A stretch of 64,000 bases of DNA, taken from contig JAKSZP010012149.1 in the NCBI GenBank assembly GCA_022478985.1, positions 38,867 through 102,866 on the forward strand. The letters run 5' to 3'. Positions 22,996 to 32,818 of this stretch are shown one piece after another. How positions within the stretch are numbered: the first letter of the stretch is position 1; every line of letters starts with the position of its first letter. Made by a program: the position numbers and the translations under genes. The stretch comes from Massospora cicadina. Its lineage: Eukaryota; Entomophthoromycota; Entomophthoromycetes; Entomophthorales; Entomophthoraceae. The notes beneath the pieces were generated by a model. The model did no database searches and was not told where the DNA came from. It saw only the letters and a program-made list of their open reading frames with translations.

Positions 22996-24160
22996 AAATT
23001 TGTGATGATCAAGGTGCTGCCTGACCACCACATAGCCCTGACCCCCCTAAGGCAGGGATCAGGGCTCTTAGTAATGTGGATAACAATAATAAAAGCTTAG
23101 GGTCTGAGGGCAATGACCCTCATAAATGGCATTCTGATGAATCAGATGTTGACAAATCTACTAAACCTTAGAGCAAAGGTGGCAAAGTTGACATAAATGG
23201 CGACCAGGCCAATCAAAGGCTACCAACCCAAAGCTGAGGAACTAAACGATGAGAATGGCAATTTCAGAGGGCAGCCCAGTGAATCAGGGGCTGTTAAGCT
23301 GAATTATGCCAAAAATGGAAGCGTCAATACCCATAACATTGGGCAGCTCAGAGAATCATGAGCTTCCAAGCCAAATTATGCCAAAAGTGGAAATGTTGAG
23401 AATCATGGCATCAGAAATCTAAGCGAATCAGGAGCTGCCAAGCTGAATCTGCTGCTTGATAAGAATATTAATAGCCATGGCGAAGGGCATCCCAGCAAAT
23501 CAGGGGCTGCCAGGCCAAATTATCCTAAAAACAGAAATTTTTGCAATAAGGTCGACATAAGAATGATGAGCTCTGATTCATTCCTGATTAATGAAAATAT
23601 ATGTGGAAAAGCTTCTGTAACGCCACAGGTACCCAACGAACAGTCTAGAACGGGCCTAGATGGGAATATCATAGGCTAAGATTCTCAAAATAGGCCCGCA
23701 AATAACCCGCCACCCACAGAATCTACTGAAACCAATTCCCCATATCCCCCATTTCATAATTAAAAACAATTAAGCAAAGGTGTTTAGGACAACTTCATCT
23801 TCTAATATATAATGAAAACCTCAAAAATCAAAAATAAATTTTGAAAGTTTGAAATCATTTATTAAAGATTTTGAAGGAAAACCAGGGATTTTGAGTGAAG
23901 AAAATGAACTATTCCTTGGATTTTGACAGAGCTGTCGCCTCTCTGTATGCTCTCTTCGGGGGACAGACTGTCCTCCTCAGTGTGAGCATCATCCTCACCG
24001 TGTTCCAAGGATACCTTAATCACTCATCAAGCCAATGAATGAAGGACTCAACCACAGCAGCCCTCTCCTGCTTATGGGCCCTCACCTGGGCCCTCTTGCC
24101 CAACTGCTTTGTGGCAATGTGGAAAGACCCCATTCGTCACAAAAATCCCCTGAACAAAGT
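22996..24160 (+). mobile_element. 1.17-kb insert in LTR of element B
   Basis: Absent from the partner LTR. Possible imperfect duplication AAAATTT / AAAGTTT at its ends. On the plus strand it reads coding-like: a hydrophilic part with 24-residue tandem repeats (23269-23556), a Pro/Asn/Thr-rich stretch (NNPPPTESTETNSPYPP, about 23700), an AT-rich part (23760-23890), and a hydrophobic part from 23904. No transposase or RT was recognised. It could be a non-autonomous element, a captured gene piece or filler from repair. Confidence 0.6.
23269..23556 (+). repeat. four 72-bp tandem repeats encoding 24-residue units
   Basis: Units at 23269, 23341, 23413 and 23485, each exactly 72 bp and in one frame. 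The pattern is G-Q-x-S-E-S-G-A-x-K-x-N-Y-A-K-x-G-x-V-N-x-H-x-I; for example unit 1 begins GQPSESGAVKLNYAKNG and unit 4 begins GHPSKSGAARPNYPKN. One unit has a TGA. A shorter, weaker unit may precede them at 23221. Constant length and frame suggest the repeats once formed part of a protein. Confidence 0.8.
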
Positions 24161-24228
24161 TTACCCAAAGTCAGGGTCAACCAATATCAATTCACTTTGC
24201 TCAAGGGAATAATCCCCTAGAGATCCCT
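23904..24228 (+). pseudogene. small hydrophobic reading frame
   Basis: From the ATG at 23904 the frame runs about 108 codons with one TGA at 24032. It contains two likely membrane segments (GGQTVLLSVSIILTVFQGYL and LSCLWALTWALLPNCFVAMW), and passes over the insert boundary into LTR sequence. I do not recognise the family. It may be chance within the insert. Confidence 0.2.
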
Positions 24229-24269
24229 GATAATCTAGTTAGCTGGTAATATGGGCAAAAATCTCAACA

Positions 24270-24279
24270 CATCCCCCAC
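24270..24279 (-). other. polypurine tract, element B
   Basis: On the minus strand GTGGGGGATG lies directly before the LTR start TGTTGAGAT. Position and composition match the tracts of elements A, C and G. Confidence 0.75.
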
Positions 24280-24532
24280 TTGCCTAGATTTACAGAGAGA
24301 AAGGATTAGGGCGGGAGAACACCACTCCAGACACTCAGTCAAATACCTTATTTGCTCAAGTGGAGTATGATCTCCAGTAAACAATGCTGCTCAGGACGAC
24401 CTTTTGACATGTGGATCTCTTGCTCTTCCTCCTTGTACTGCCTACTCAGAGCGCAGTCTCCACGACCTTCTGTCATGCCAGGCTGATCAATTTACTCATG
24501 ACAATATTAATCCTGGGATCTGGTTTTCCCCC

Positions 24533-24827
24533 TGTCAGGGCATATGACCCACTGTCATATTCAGGATACTTGGTCTGTAATCCTTGATTTCCTAATTTCT
24601 CCTCATCCTTGACAGGAGATTCTTGCCGTCAATGTTTGTTTCACAGCCCAATTAAAAATGCTCATTTATGTTCACTTTGTTATTTTCTTCTCATAACCTC
24701 TTGGCTCATATCATTCTTAATTCTTCTCTGAAGAGCTTATCCCATTAAAATTAAAAATAATTTCTCAAAAATTGGAGCTTAATTGATTTCAGAGAGCATA
24801 ATGTTGACTCATATATAAGTCCAACAT
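24533..24827 (-). repeat. possible short solo LTR inside element B
   Basis: On the minus strand GAGAGGGGGGA is followed by TGTTGGACTTATAT, which looks like another PPT-LTR junction. The plus-strand boundaries would be TGTCAGGG at 24533 and AGTCCAACA at 24827, flanked by TCCCCC on both sides. The flanking match is low-complexity, so it may be coincidence. TATATAAG at 24812-24819 lies within it. Confidence 0.25.
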
Positions 24828-24848
24828 CCCCCCTCTCATCCAGCTTAT

Positions 24849-25979
24849 ATGTCAAATTCCAAGTCACAGTACCAACAGCTGCTTAATAGTTTGTATGATC
24901 AAGATCTTCAGCTCTTTCAGCGGACGAGTTGGTCTGCATGATGGAACCTTTTCTATGGTCCTTCCAGAACTCATACTCCTAATCAAGTACCAGTGGCTAG
25001 TCCTTCCGTGGAATTACCAGAAATGGTAACCAACCCCACTGAAACCAGGTTATTGATCATCTTGAATGAATCATGACCAATCCTTCCTCTGTCATCGATT
25101 CCAGAGTTAGATTTGGAGACTCTCCTGTATTCAGCACCTTTCACAGATACTCCTAACATCATTGTAAAACCTTCTGAAGCAATGCCTTTTGATCTCAATT
25201 ATTCATTCCTCACTAGATCAGACTTGCTTCCATAGTTCCTCTTCTGACTTAGTCAATATTACAAGCCAGCTGTCTTAGCCACTGACCTCACCATCAGCAA
25301 CAGCGTACATTTCAAACTCCCTATGCAGAATTAAGGGCCCAAGTCACCAAGGCTTTGTCCATAGCTCTGAATTCTTATGATCTTGAAAACATCCAAAATT
25401 GGAATATTTCAGCCTATGCTCTTCGCTTTGCAAACCAGGTTCTTCGAAGTTGGGCCAAGAAGCTTCCAGACTCTCCCAGTTTCCATCACTCTTTCTTCTT
25501 CAGCTTCCAAGAAGCTTGTAGTTATCGCTTGCAGGATGTCATTTGCTCCTTACATGACTATCTCATTTCTGGCAAATCCCATTGGTATTTTCCACTAATG
25601 GCTTTGATAGAGGGCATGACTTCTCACCCCATCTAGTATCCCTTGTCTGTTGCCACCTTATATGTCTTGTGTTCTTGACAAAGCCTGTCAACAAGCGCTT
25701 AAGACCAATCTAACAGCTCTGGTACCATATCAGGATTACTCAGGGTTATTCGCCAACTGTCTCTTCATGTACTGTTGCTTCCATCCCCGCTCTGGGATAT
25801 CACGTATAGCTTCTTCTGACAATTCAATTTTCCTTCCCCTAGTCACTTTCTTGCAGGTATTTGCATCCACCCAACGAACTTGGTTTCATGTAGGTCTAGC
25901 CCTCACTATCATCCAATATCCTATAGATTTTGATGGTTTATTAACTCCTACTGCAATCCATCCTCCCTCCCCTAAGTAG
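24849..25979 (+). pseudogene. opposite-strand ORF between integrase and 3' LTR of B
   Basis: Runs against the element's own genes. From the ATG at 24849 (MSNSKSQYQQLLNSLYDQDL) the frame reads through with few stops to about 25230. It shifts and continues as 25290-25636 (with RAQVTKALSIALNSYDLENI and ALRFANQVLRSWAKKLPD) and 25650-25979. AATAAA-type signals follow at about 26020. A TATATAAG box and a CT-rich stretch precede the ATG. Some plant Gypsy elements (Grande, RIRE2) carry antisense ORFs at this position, which is established. That this is the same kind of gene is my inference. I do not recognise a domain. Region 24270-24848 has nothing else firm. Confidence 0.4.
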
Positions 25980-26239
25980 CAACATAGGCAAAATCATCCC
26001 CCTAAATTGAGGATAATCAATAAAAAATAAAAATTATAAAAATATACCAGTTTTTCTATGTGTTTTTTGATAGTTTTCCCCAAACTGGATCCTAGGTATA
26101 CTTAGACCTAGCAGTCTTCTATGGTTCATAGGTTTTCTTAAGATTTACCATCTAGATTGGTTCAGAGGTCCTTTTCTGGACTTGACCAAATCATTAGGAC
26201 ATAACCAACTTAATGGTTCAGTAGTTCGATTAGGAACAC

Positions 26240-27330
26240 TTATTATTATTTTTTTACCTTGATCCATCACTTTAAATACTTAGCATGGACTCAAATTACT
26301 ACCCTTCCACCCAAGAGGTTCTTGATAGAGTAGGCGTCCATTGTTGTCTTGGCAATAATCTTGAAAGGACCTGACCTCAACACATCCAATTTGTTTCTTC
26401 TCCAAAAACCATGCATATTAAGGTAGCAACTCTTTCACCTATTCGGTATTCTGATAAGGCTGGTCAGTTCTTAGCATCTGTCATTTTTGCTCATATCTTT
26501 TATTTCAAAGTAGTATCAAATGCTTGTAATTGCATTACAATCAGGATATTTGTCAATCAGTTCAGGTACTCCTTAGCACTCATACCTGATGTTGATTCCA
26601 CCACCAAATATAAAATTGGTGGCAACGTGGCTATCCCCCAGATATAGCAATTTAAACGGCGTTTTTCCTGTCAAAATATAATGACTAATACTGAAGGCGA
26701 ATGTCACCAAACTCAGATACATTCACAACACAGAAGTTCTTCCTGAGACCAGCTTCCTCAGCGTTGCAGCCAGCGTCCCATTAACTTATTCCACCAGTCC
26801 ATTTATCTCCTGCCAGTAGGTTACAGACCTGACTCCTCAGATCCCCATTATCTCAACTAAACATGGGATCACATGAGACGTAATATTTGTCCCAATGTTG
26901 CTCAGCAGGACCTTCAGGAATCCATGTCAGTATACTACTTGATCTAGGATGAACTTTGCAGTACTGGTAGCATCTACTTTCGCCAGGGCCTTCATCTCAA
27001 CCCATCTCATCAGATGATCAATTGCAACTATTAAGTACTTGACTCCCCCTGTGCTCATTGTCAGTTGTCCCATCAAATCAATGGATACCATATGCCAAGC
27101 AAATCCAGGGTGGACCAGTCAGTATCCAGTCATATTCTTATATGTTTTGTGCAACAGGAACTCCACACAGCAAGCTAGATAGTCAGCGACATCATAGTTG
27201 ATTGACTCCCAGTTGTAGTATTGATGAACATGGTAATTCACTTTTCTCAGCCTCCATACCCAACAACCTTATGAGCAGCTTGAACGATAGCTGATCTTTC
27301 CAACAGCTTTGAGAATAGTAATGGCTTCCC
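26240..27330 (-). pseudogene. integrase, element B
   Basis: N-terminal HHCC zinc region at about 27180-27300 (HKVVGYGG, HVHQYYNWESINYDVADYL, then CC). The core at about 26740-27120 shows WHMVSIDLMGQL with catalytic Asp, KYLIVAIDHLMRWVEMKALA, LLSNIGTNITSH (the second Asp position reads Asn), and NGLVE-stop-VNGTL with the Glu present. The C-terminal domain at 26240-26640 shows SEYRIGERVATL, RSGPFKIIAKTTMDAYSI and WVHAKYLKQWIK, a typical SH3-like integrase end. Several stops and shifts. Confidence 0.85.
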
Positions 27331-27597
27331 ATTGATCAACTTGAAAAGTTGTCCATCCATGGTCTCAGTGTTTACCATCACTTTTCAAAGTGTACCTTAG
27401 ATTTATCAGGGCTTTTTCCCGATTACTCTGTCAACCATTCTCTGTAATAACTCATCCACATGCTGGTATAACATCTAGACCATTGGTAACCGCAATAAGC
27501 CATCTGCGTTCTGATGAGAAGCTAATACTTAGTGGACTATCTCATAATATTAAGACTGTAACTTCAATGCCCATCAGACCAGTCATCCTTCTGGTTC

Positions 27598-27894
27598 TCA
27601 CAAATTGTGAAGCCAACACAACGAGGAGTGGCCCATCACCACTTTAAACTGCGTTCCGTGGATGTACATCCAAAACTGTTTACAGGCATAAATGACCACA
27701 AGGTCTTCACGCTCAGTTACGATGTAGTTCCTCTCAGTGGCTGAGAGTGTCCAGCTCACATATGCCACCGGATGTTCATCCCAAGGTTCATCTACTTGGC
27801 TCAATATGGCGCTGATTACTGTTAACGAAGCTTCAGTTTGTATAATAAGTTTTTGATTGAAATTCAGATATTTCAAAATTGGAGAATCTATCAT
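27598..27894 (-). pseudogene. RNase H, element B
   Basis: An open 98-codon stretch. The first catalytic block reads IIQTEASLTVISAILSQ, with Glu where Asp is usual, followed by HPVAYVSWTLSATERNYIVT, EREDLVVIYACKQFWMYIHG and VVMGHSSLCWL, where the usual T-D-H reads M-G-H. It lies directly after RT. Loss of these acidic residues predicts no activity. Confidence 0.85.
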
Positions 27895-28053
27895 TTACTG
27901 GGTTAACTCATCAAAGGATTTCTGTGCTTCTTCAATACATACCATACTTTTCTTTGGATCCTTTAACAGATGGAATAAGGGCTCAGCAATCCTAGAAAAA
28001 TCCTGAATAAATTTTCTATAGTATCTGACCATTCCAAGGAACACTTGGATATC

Positions 28054-28740
28054 TCAGACACTCTTTAGCACAGTTATTCGTTCTATGGCTTCAATCTTCT
28101 GGGCTTGCGTCTTCAGTCCACTAGAGTTGATCACGAATCCCAAATATTCCAACTCTTTCTTGAAGAAGTGACACTTCCTTGGCTTAATCTTCAGGTTTGC
28201 CACAGATAGTCTCTTTAACACTTCCTCCAAGTGGTGAAAATGGTCAGTAAACTTCCTACTGAACACATTGATATCATCCAAGTACACCAGGATGCATGAC
28301 AACTTCAAGTCATTTATTATAGCGTCCATGGCCCTTTGAAACGTCACAGGCGCATTGCACAGACCCTGGGGCATCCTCATCAGTTGATATAGCCCCTGTG
28401 CAGTAATAATCGCTCATTTTTCTTGGTCTTCACTTGGCAAATCAATTTGACAATATCCTTATATCAGATCATTGTAAAGACATACTTCGCTTCTCCCAAT
28501 CAATCGAGCACATCATCAATTCTTGGTAGGGGATACAAATCCTTCTTTATAATCTTGTTAAGCTTCAAATAATTAATCATCACCCGTTTAGAGCCATCCT
28601 TCTTTTTTATGTTAATAATTGGACTCGCCCAGGGACTTGATGACGGAACTAGAAGCCCATGGTTCACTATTTTGCTGATTTCTTCTTCTACTACCGCTTT
28701 TGCGCCTTTGACTGTCAAATTAGTCTCATCCTAATTTTAA
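28054..28740 (-). pseudogene. reverse transcriptase, element B (YLDD kept)
   Basis: Two open parts. 28500-28718 holds the fingers and first palm motif (VEEEISKIVNHGLLVPSSSP, KKKDGSKRVMINYLKLNKI, LYPLPRIDDVLD). 28054-28380 holds MRMPQGLCNAPVTFQRAMD, ILVYLDDINVFSRKF and the connection (LKIKPRKCHFFKKELEYLGF). The catalytic YLDD is intact, uniquely among the Gypsy copies in this window. The 120 bp between the parts contains stops. Confidence 0.9.
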
Positions 28741-28969
28741 ATTTTAGTATTGACCTTGTGGATCCCATCTCTTGAGTATCCAAATCAAGGTCATCCTGAG
28801 CCAATACTTCCAGATATTTTTTGAACAATTCAATCACCTCTTCTTTTTCTGTCCTTCCATCAGATCAGCGAGTTGCTCTTCATCAACCAATAGGTTAATA
28901 TGCTTGGTTATCCTGGATGGTAATCCCATCTCATTGAGGGTCCCAAAATCATGGAATTTCCTCAGTTCA

Positions 28970-29297
28970 GCTGTCATGATTAAATGAACAAACATGACGA
29001 TCTGATTCTTCTCAATCTTCATCAGTTTTACTTAAATTTGCCAGGAGAACTCGAATTTGTCCATGTCCCAGATTTATTATTTCAGGAGCCAATCACGCCT
29101 CTATTCTGGACTTCTTCCAGGGGGCTTCTGACCTCCACATACAGCAGCTCCAGTATCTCTAATGTCAACCCTGTGTCGACCATTATTTGTGATCCCAATG
29201 ATATGGTTTTTGCATTATTAATCCTCAGTGGAAACCCCGATTTTCTAGGATTTCTGTCAGCATTTTTCGTCGCTTTCAGCCAACTAGTTGATATCAA
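28970..29297 (-). pseudogene. dUTPase-like domain, element B
   Basis: Frame 29082-29297 reads RINNAKTISLGSQIMVDTGL, then TLEILELLYVEVRS and NRGVIGS. After a one-base shift it continues as LGHGQIRVLLANLSKTDED, then IEKNQIVMFVHL. Trimeric dUTPases show V-x-T-G-L-x-(I/L)-x-(I/L)-P, (Y/V)-x-x-(V/I)-R-S-(S/R)-G, G-V-I-D, G-x-I-x-V-x-L-x-N and I-x-x-G-x-x-I-A-Q in this order and spacing. The G-V-I-D Asp and the R-S-x-G signature are not kept, so catalysis is unlikely. The VDTG here is not a protease triad: it lies after the protease end, not before it. Confidence 0.6.
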
Positions 29298-29650
29298 ATC
29301 AGGACAATGCCATCATTGCATATCAAGTTGATGAAGTTATTTCTCCTACTCAGTGGAGCTTCCCCATCCTTCTGATAGACCAATGGTAACATCTGACCCA
29401 ATATGGTCAACATACTATCCTCAAAGTTACATTTAACTCCATACTTCCATAGAAATTCCATACCAATCAGAATGTCATAGTTTTGATTGGCCAAAACTGT
29501 TGTCGGTGCAGACACCACCAAGGATCTGAAACAAAGTGGTAGAGCGTTATATGCTCCACATGAGATGGTAGTATTTGGCCCAGTTGTCCCATACTCTTCC
29601 TTGTGTTCCAAGTCAGGAGAGACCTTCATCCTCTTCACCAGCTTGGTCAA
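29294..29650 (-). pseudogene. retropepsin region, element B
   Basis: Open for 118 codons. Contains SLVVSAPTTVLANQNYDILI followed by GMEFLWKYGVKCNFEDSMLTI, the C-terminal half of a Ty3/Gypsy aspartic protease. The part with the catalytic triad should lie upstream at 29650-30000, where the frames are broken and I cannot place it. LPLVYQKDGEAPLSRR follows and is also seen in element C. Confidence 0.65.
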
Positions 29651-30104
29651 GATAATATAATAGGCACTCTGCTTTCAAGTAATCACCCTCACCCATACTT
29701 GATTCACTAGTATATCTATTTATATGTACACTCAGAGTACTGTAAGATAGTATTTACTGAATGTATAGTGGCAATTTTAGCTGAATTGAGGGTGTGAATT
29801 ATTTGCGCTGATAAATCAGGAAATAATTATTTGATCACGCTGAGGGGGATTGACAAGTTTGACTCATCTATTTGGACTTTGGTCAATTCATCAGGATTAT
29901 CTGTGGCTCAAATCTTGTATGCTAGTTGTTGGGTGTACAGCCGGGCTTTTTTGATTATCTCATGGTCAATTTATTCACCTCAGATCTTGTTACCATGTTC
30001 ACATCCAAATTGACCACTTGATTTGGTTGATCCTGTATGTCTTCATCCATGAACAGATTAATGATGTCAATTTCTTTGTGCATAATATCAGGAGGAACAG
30101 GCTT

Positions 30105-31420
30105 CTACACAGCTCTAGGCTGTTCCCCATCTAGGCCGTGGGCCCTTTTCTGACTCCTTTGCAGTTGCAGACTCTTTTTCTTGGACCGTATTGATTTGAT
30201 CCTTGGGTCTTTTGCAATGTACAGCAAAATGTCCCTTTCCTCCGCATTGGTAACAGACTTTCCCCTTCTTGTTAATCTGTTTAAAGTCTTCAGACTTATT
30301 CCCCAAAAGGCTTGGTTGTTCATCTCCTTAGTACCCTCATTCCCCTTTGTGGAATTCAAATTTTGTACTGGTTTGATTTGAAACTTCTATTTGGGGCATC
30401 GATGTTAGCTCCCAAGTTTTTAAATTGTCTACCACCTGAGAGTTAGTAATTTCTGTTGCAAACACGTAAGACATCATTTAGTGCAAATTGTGGTAGTGAT
30501 GAAGGGCCACTTTTAATGCAATTCTGGCACCAAAATCATCCAGCACTTTTGCTCCAACCAGGATTTGCAATTCCTGGTAGAAATGATCAGCGAAGCTTGC
30601 TAAGAATTCATCTTTTTTGGAATTGAACGCCCATAAACTCTTATTTGTGCTTCAACATACATGTCAGGCTTCTGAATGTCTTCATAAAGGCCACTTTGGC
30701 CTCTGCGTATGACCAGCTGTCCCCCTCCAGGTGGGGCAACACTAGATTTTGACAATCAGTATATAGGCAATTCATAAATGTCAATGTCTTTTGACAATCA
30801 CCATATATGTACATTATCATATAAAACAATCAGAAAAAGCAGGGGCATTATCCTGATGTAAAGTCTGCAATTTTGTGTTGCTATGTTTTCCTCTGAGGTT
30901 TCTCTAGCCACCTATCTGGGTTTGGCTACTAAGCTCACTTGAGGAGAGATTTTGGGTGTTATCTCTAAAAAGCAATAAAAGCGGGTGGCATGTTTTTTGA
31001 GGTAGTCGCCTTCCCAATTATCATACAGGGGGTTCTTTCTTCAGCATCAATTGCCACATATGGGTTACATTCGCATTTGTTAGTCTTTAACTCCTCAACC
31101 TGTTTAATCAGCTGCTTGATATCAACGCTGAATGCTCTTAAATAAACGCAATCTGCTTCAAGCTCAATTTTCAAAAAAAGACTTCTCAAATTAAGTCTCC
31201 TTCTTTATTCTTTAATGACGTTACTTTTCCAAGTAAAATATTCCTAAAACTCATGACATTATTGACCCCTTCCGCCATCTTAGCAACTCTCTCTTACAAG
31301 GCTGCTAATTCTCTATGATCCGCTGAGTTCAGGGCGTTTTGATTAACAGTTGCCAACTCCATCCATAGTTTTCTTATCTTGTCTTTATGACATCCCGTTC
31401 TAATTTCTTATATCAACTAC
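30105..31420 (-). pseudogene. gag, element B
   Basis: N-terminal part (30965-31420) is helical and charged (VDIKQLIKQVEELKTNKCEC), like the coiled coil that often opens gag. A capsid-like middle follows (30560-30830) in broken frames. The nucleocapsid knuckle CYQCGGKGHFAVHC (about 30212-30255) is a perfect CX2CX4HX4C, followed by a Lys/Glu/Pro-rich tail. Two overlapping frames at 30105-30359 mark a shift around the knuckle. It encodes the particle protein; broken. Confidence 0.8.
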
Positions 31421-31422
31421 GC

Positions 31423-31439
31423 CCCTGTAGTGAGCACCA
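31423..31439 (-). other. primer-binding site, element B
   Basis: The minus strand reads TGGTGCTCACTACAGGG three bases after the 5' LTR end (TTTTTACA). TGG at the start is the complement of a tRNA CCA end. The implied tRNA would have acceptor 3' strand AGTGAGC. The same motif adjoins the LTRs of G and, weaker, C, D and F. Confidence 0.75.
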
Positions 31440-31442
31440 CTT

Positions 31443-32554
31443 TGTAAAAATTTATAGGTTTACTGATTATTCTCAGCCAATAACCCTATTAATATACTAT
31501 TCGCACAGGTTTAGGTTTTGTGTGCAATTCTCTGTGTTTTAAGATAGTAGTTGATATAATCGTTGATAATAGTATGGCGACTATTATCTGTAGTTTAATG
31601 GAAGTGTTAGATTTCAGTCCAAGCTCAGCCTGTTATCCTCTCAGAATACTTATTATGTCCTGAATAGGGATTCGTTCCCTTATAAAACCAAACTCAATCT
31701 ACGCTCAGATCCCTATTTACAGTTTCTCTATGACACACAGTTGGCATAAATCCCCAATTTAATTTAGCTTCATCTCTGGATCCTCACTAAGATCCATACT
31801 CTTTATCTTAAAGAGCTCTAATTATAATAAATAGAAATAATATCCTTTAGAAAGAATAGAACTTGCAATGAATTTTGATAAAAGTATACTTGTAAAGTAG
31901 GGTATAATAGTGCGTTTATTAGTGGATTCTTTAGGGAATTTATAGTGGTGAATTCAGTGCCCAACCCTCAGTTGGCACCTCCTCAAATAAATGGCAGCCG
32001 TTGACATTGAATCACCCATCCTCATCTCAGCAGCGATGGTCTTCCCCATCCTGGCTAGTATTCTGTTGTTGGACATTCTTGAGACCTAAAACAGAAAGAG
32101 TCAGAAAACGTGTCCCTAACGCTTTCCTCTCAGTCCAAGTGAACCAACCATATTTAGCTAGTGACCTGCTTAGGTGATGGAACTTGTTACCTATTAAGGC
32201 AGGTCAAAAACCAACTCATTAATTAGCTAAATGCAGGTGGAATCACTTGCTTTGCAGCTTACTCCTTAAATTCCCAATTGGTTGGTGATGAAACATGACA
32301 GTATCAATTGGTACACCTGATAGTTTTCAACTATCAGATGCCCCTATTTTTGTAAACTCTGCCTGACGAGATCTTAAGCATTAATATGGATCAATCCCCC
32401 ACGAATCTAACCAGGCGAATAACCTTAATTTACCCAAACTTAGTTACCCCAAAATTAGGGTTACCAATATTTAATTTACATCAAATTAGGGAATTATCCC
32501 CTGGCGATCCCTGGTAATCTAGTTGTCTGGGAATATGGGCAAAAAATTCCAACA
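31443..32554 (-). repeat. 5' LTR, element B (1112 bp)
   Basis: Plus-strand limits are TGTAAAA and TTCCAACA. Aligns along its length to 22010-22995 and 24160-24269. It should carry the promoter and polyadenylation signals of the element; AT-rich candidate boxes are too many to choose from. Confidence 0.92.
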
Positions 32555-32559
32555 ATCAG
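32555..32559. repeat. target-site duplication, right of element B
   Basis: ATCAG, the partner of 22005-22009. Confidence 0.85.
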
Positions 32560-32788
32560 TATTCCTGCACCTATCCCCCATAGACCTTACTTTAAATATA
32601 ATCAGAACGGTGATGCCATGCGGACTGTGGATTCTAGCATGGGTATTAGAATGCACCCAATGAAAGTAAAGTCTTTCCTTGCACATCAGTTGTCTGAAAT
32701 AAAAACTCAGCTAATTAATACTGATGTTATGTTGTTGTCCCAAGACCTATTGAAATTGGGTTTTCATATAACTAACCAAAGTTTATAA
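32560..32788 (+). pseudogene. coding-like fragment, right part of the gene cut by B
   Basis: Open for about 75 codons and ending in TAA at 32786. Contains RPYFKYNQNGDAMRTVDSSM, KVKSFLAHQLSEIKTQLIN and SQDLLKLGFHITN. Before element B inserted, this sequence followed directly on 22009, where a plus-strand frame also runs to the junction; the two are one base out of frame. Not recognised. Element C begins 30 bp downstream. Confidence 0.35.
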
Positions 32789-32818
32789 GGTCTCCTGCAT
32801 GTACTCCTGACATCTTGA

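Larger units (their letters stand above)
22010..24269 (-). repeat. 3' LTR, element B, split by an insert
   Basis: Matches the 5' LTR (31443-32554) closely from TGTAAAA at 22010 to about 22995, and again from about 24160 to ATCTCAACA at 24269. The extra length against the 1112-bp partner is about 1.15 kb, which is the insert. Strongly conserved blocks include the stretches around 22100-22200 and 22440-22680. Confidence 0.9.
22010..32554 (-). mobile_element. Ty3/Gypsy element B, complete but degenerate
   Basis: Has both LTRs, a PBS, a PPT and a 5-bp duplication. Internal order on the minus strand is gag with CCHC knuckle, protease, dUTPase-like segment, RT, RNase H, integrase, then a 2-kb segment carrying an opposite-strand frame before the 3' LTR. 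It has the best-preserved domains of the Gypsy copies here, including an intact gag knuckle and YLDD box, though stops and shifts remain. Element C is a more decayed relative with the same domain content. Confidence 0.92.

Noticed and set aside
29082..29297. VDTG in element B as the retropepsin active site
   Set aside because: It lies after the protease C-terminal block (NYDILIGMEF at 29294-29650) and is followed by L-T-L-E-I and YVEVRS, which fits dUTPase strands better than a protease.
28984..29331. 115-codon plus-strand frame opposite the B dUTPase/protease region
   Set aside because: The minus strand carries recognisable domains in the same place. Unlike 24849-25979 there is no independent promoter-like or terminator-like context.
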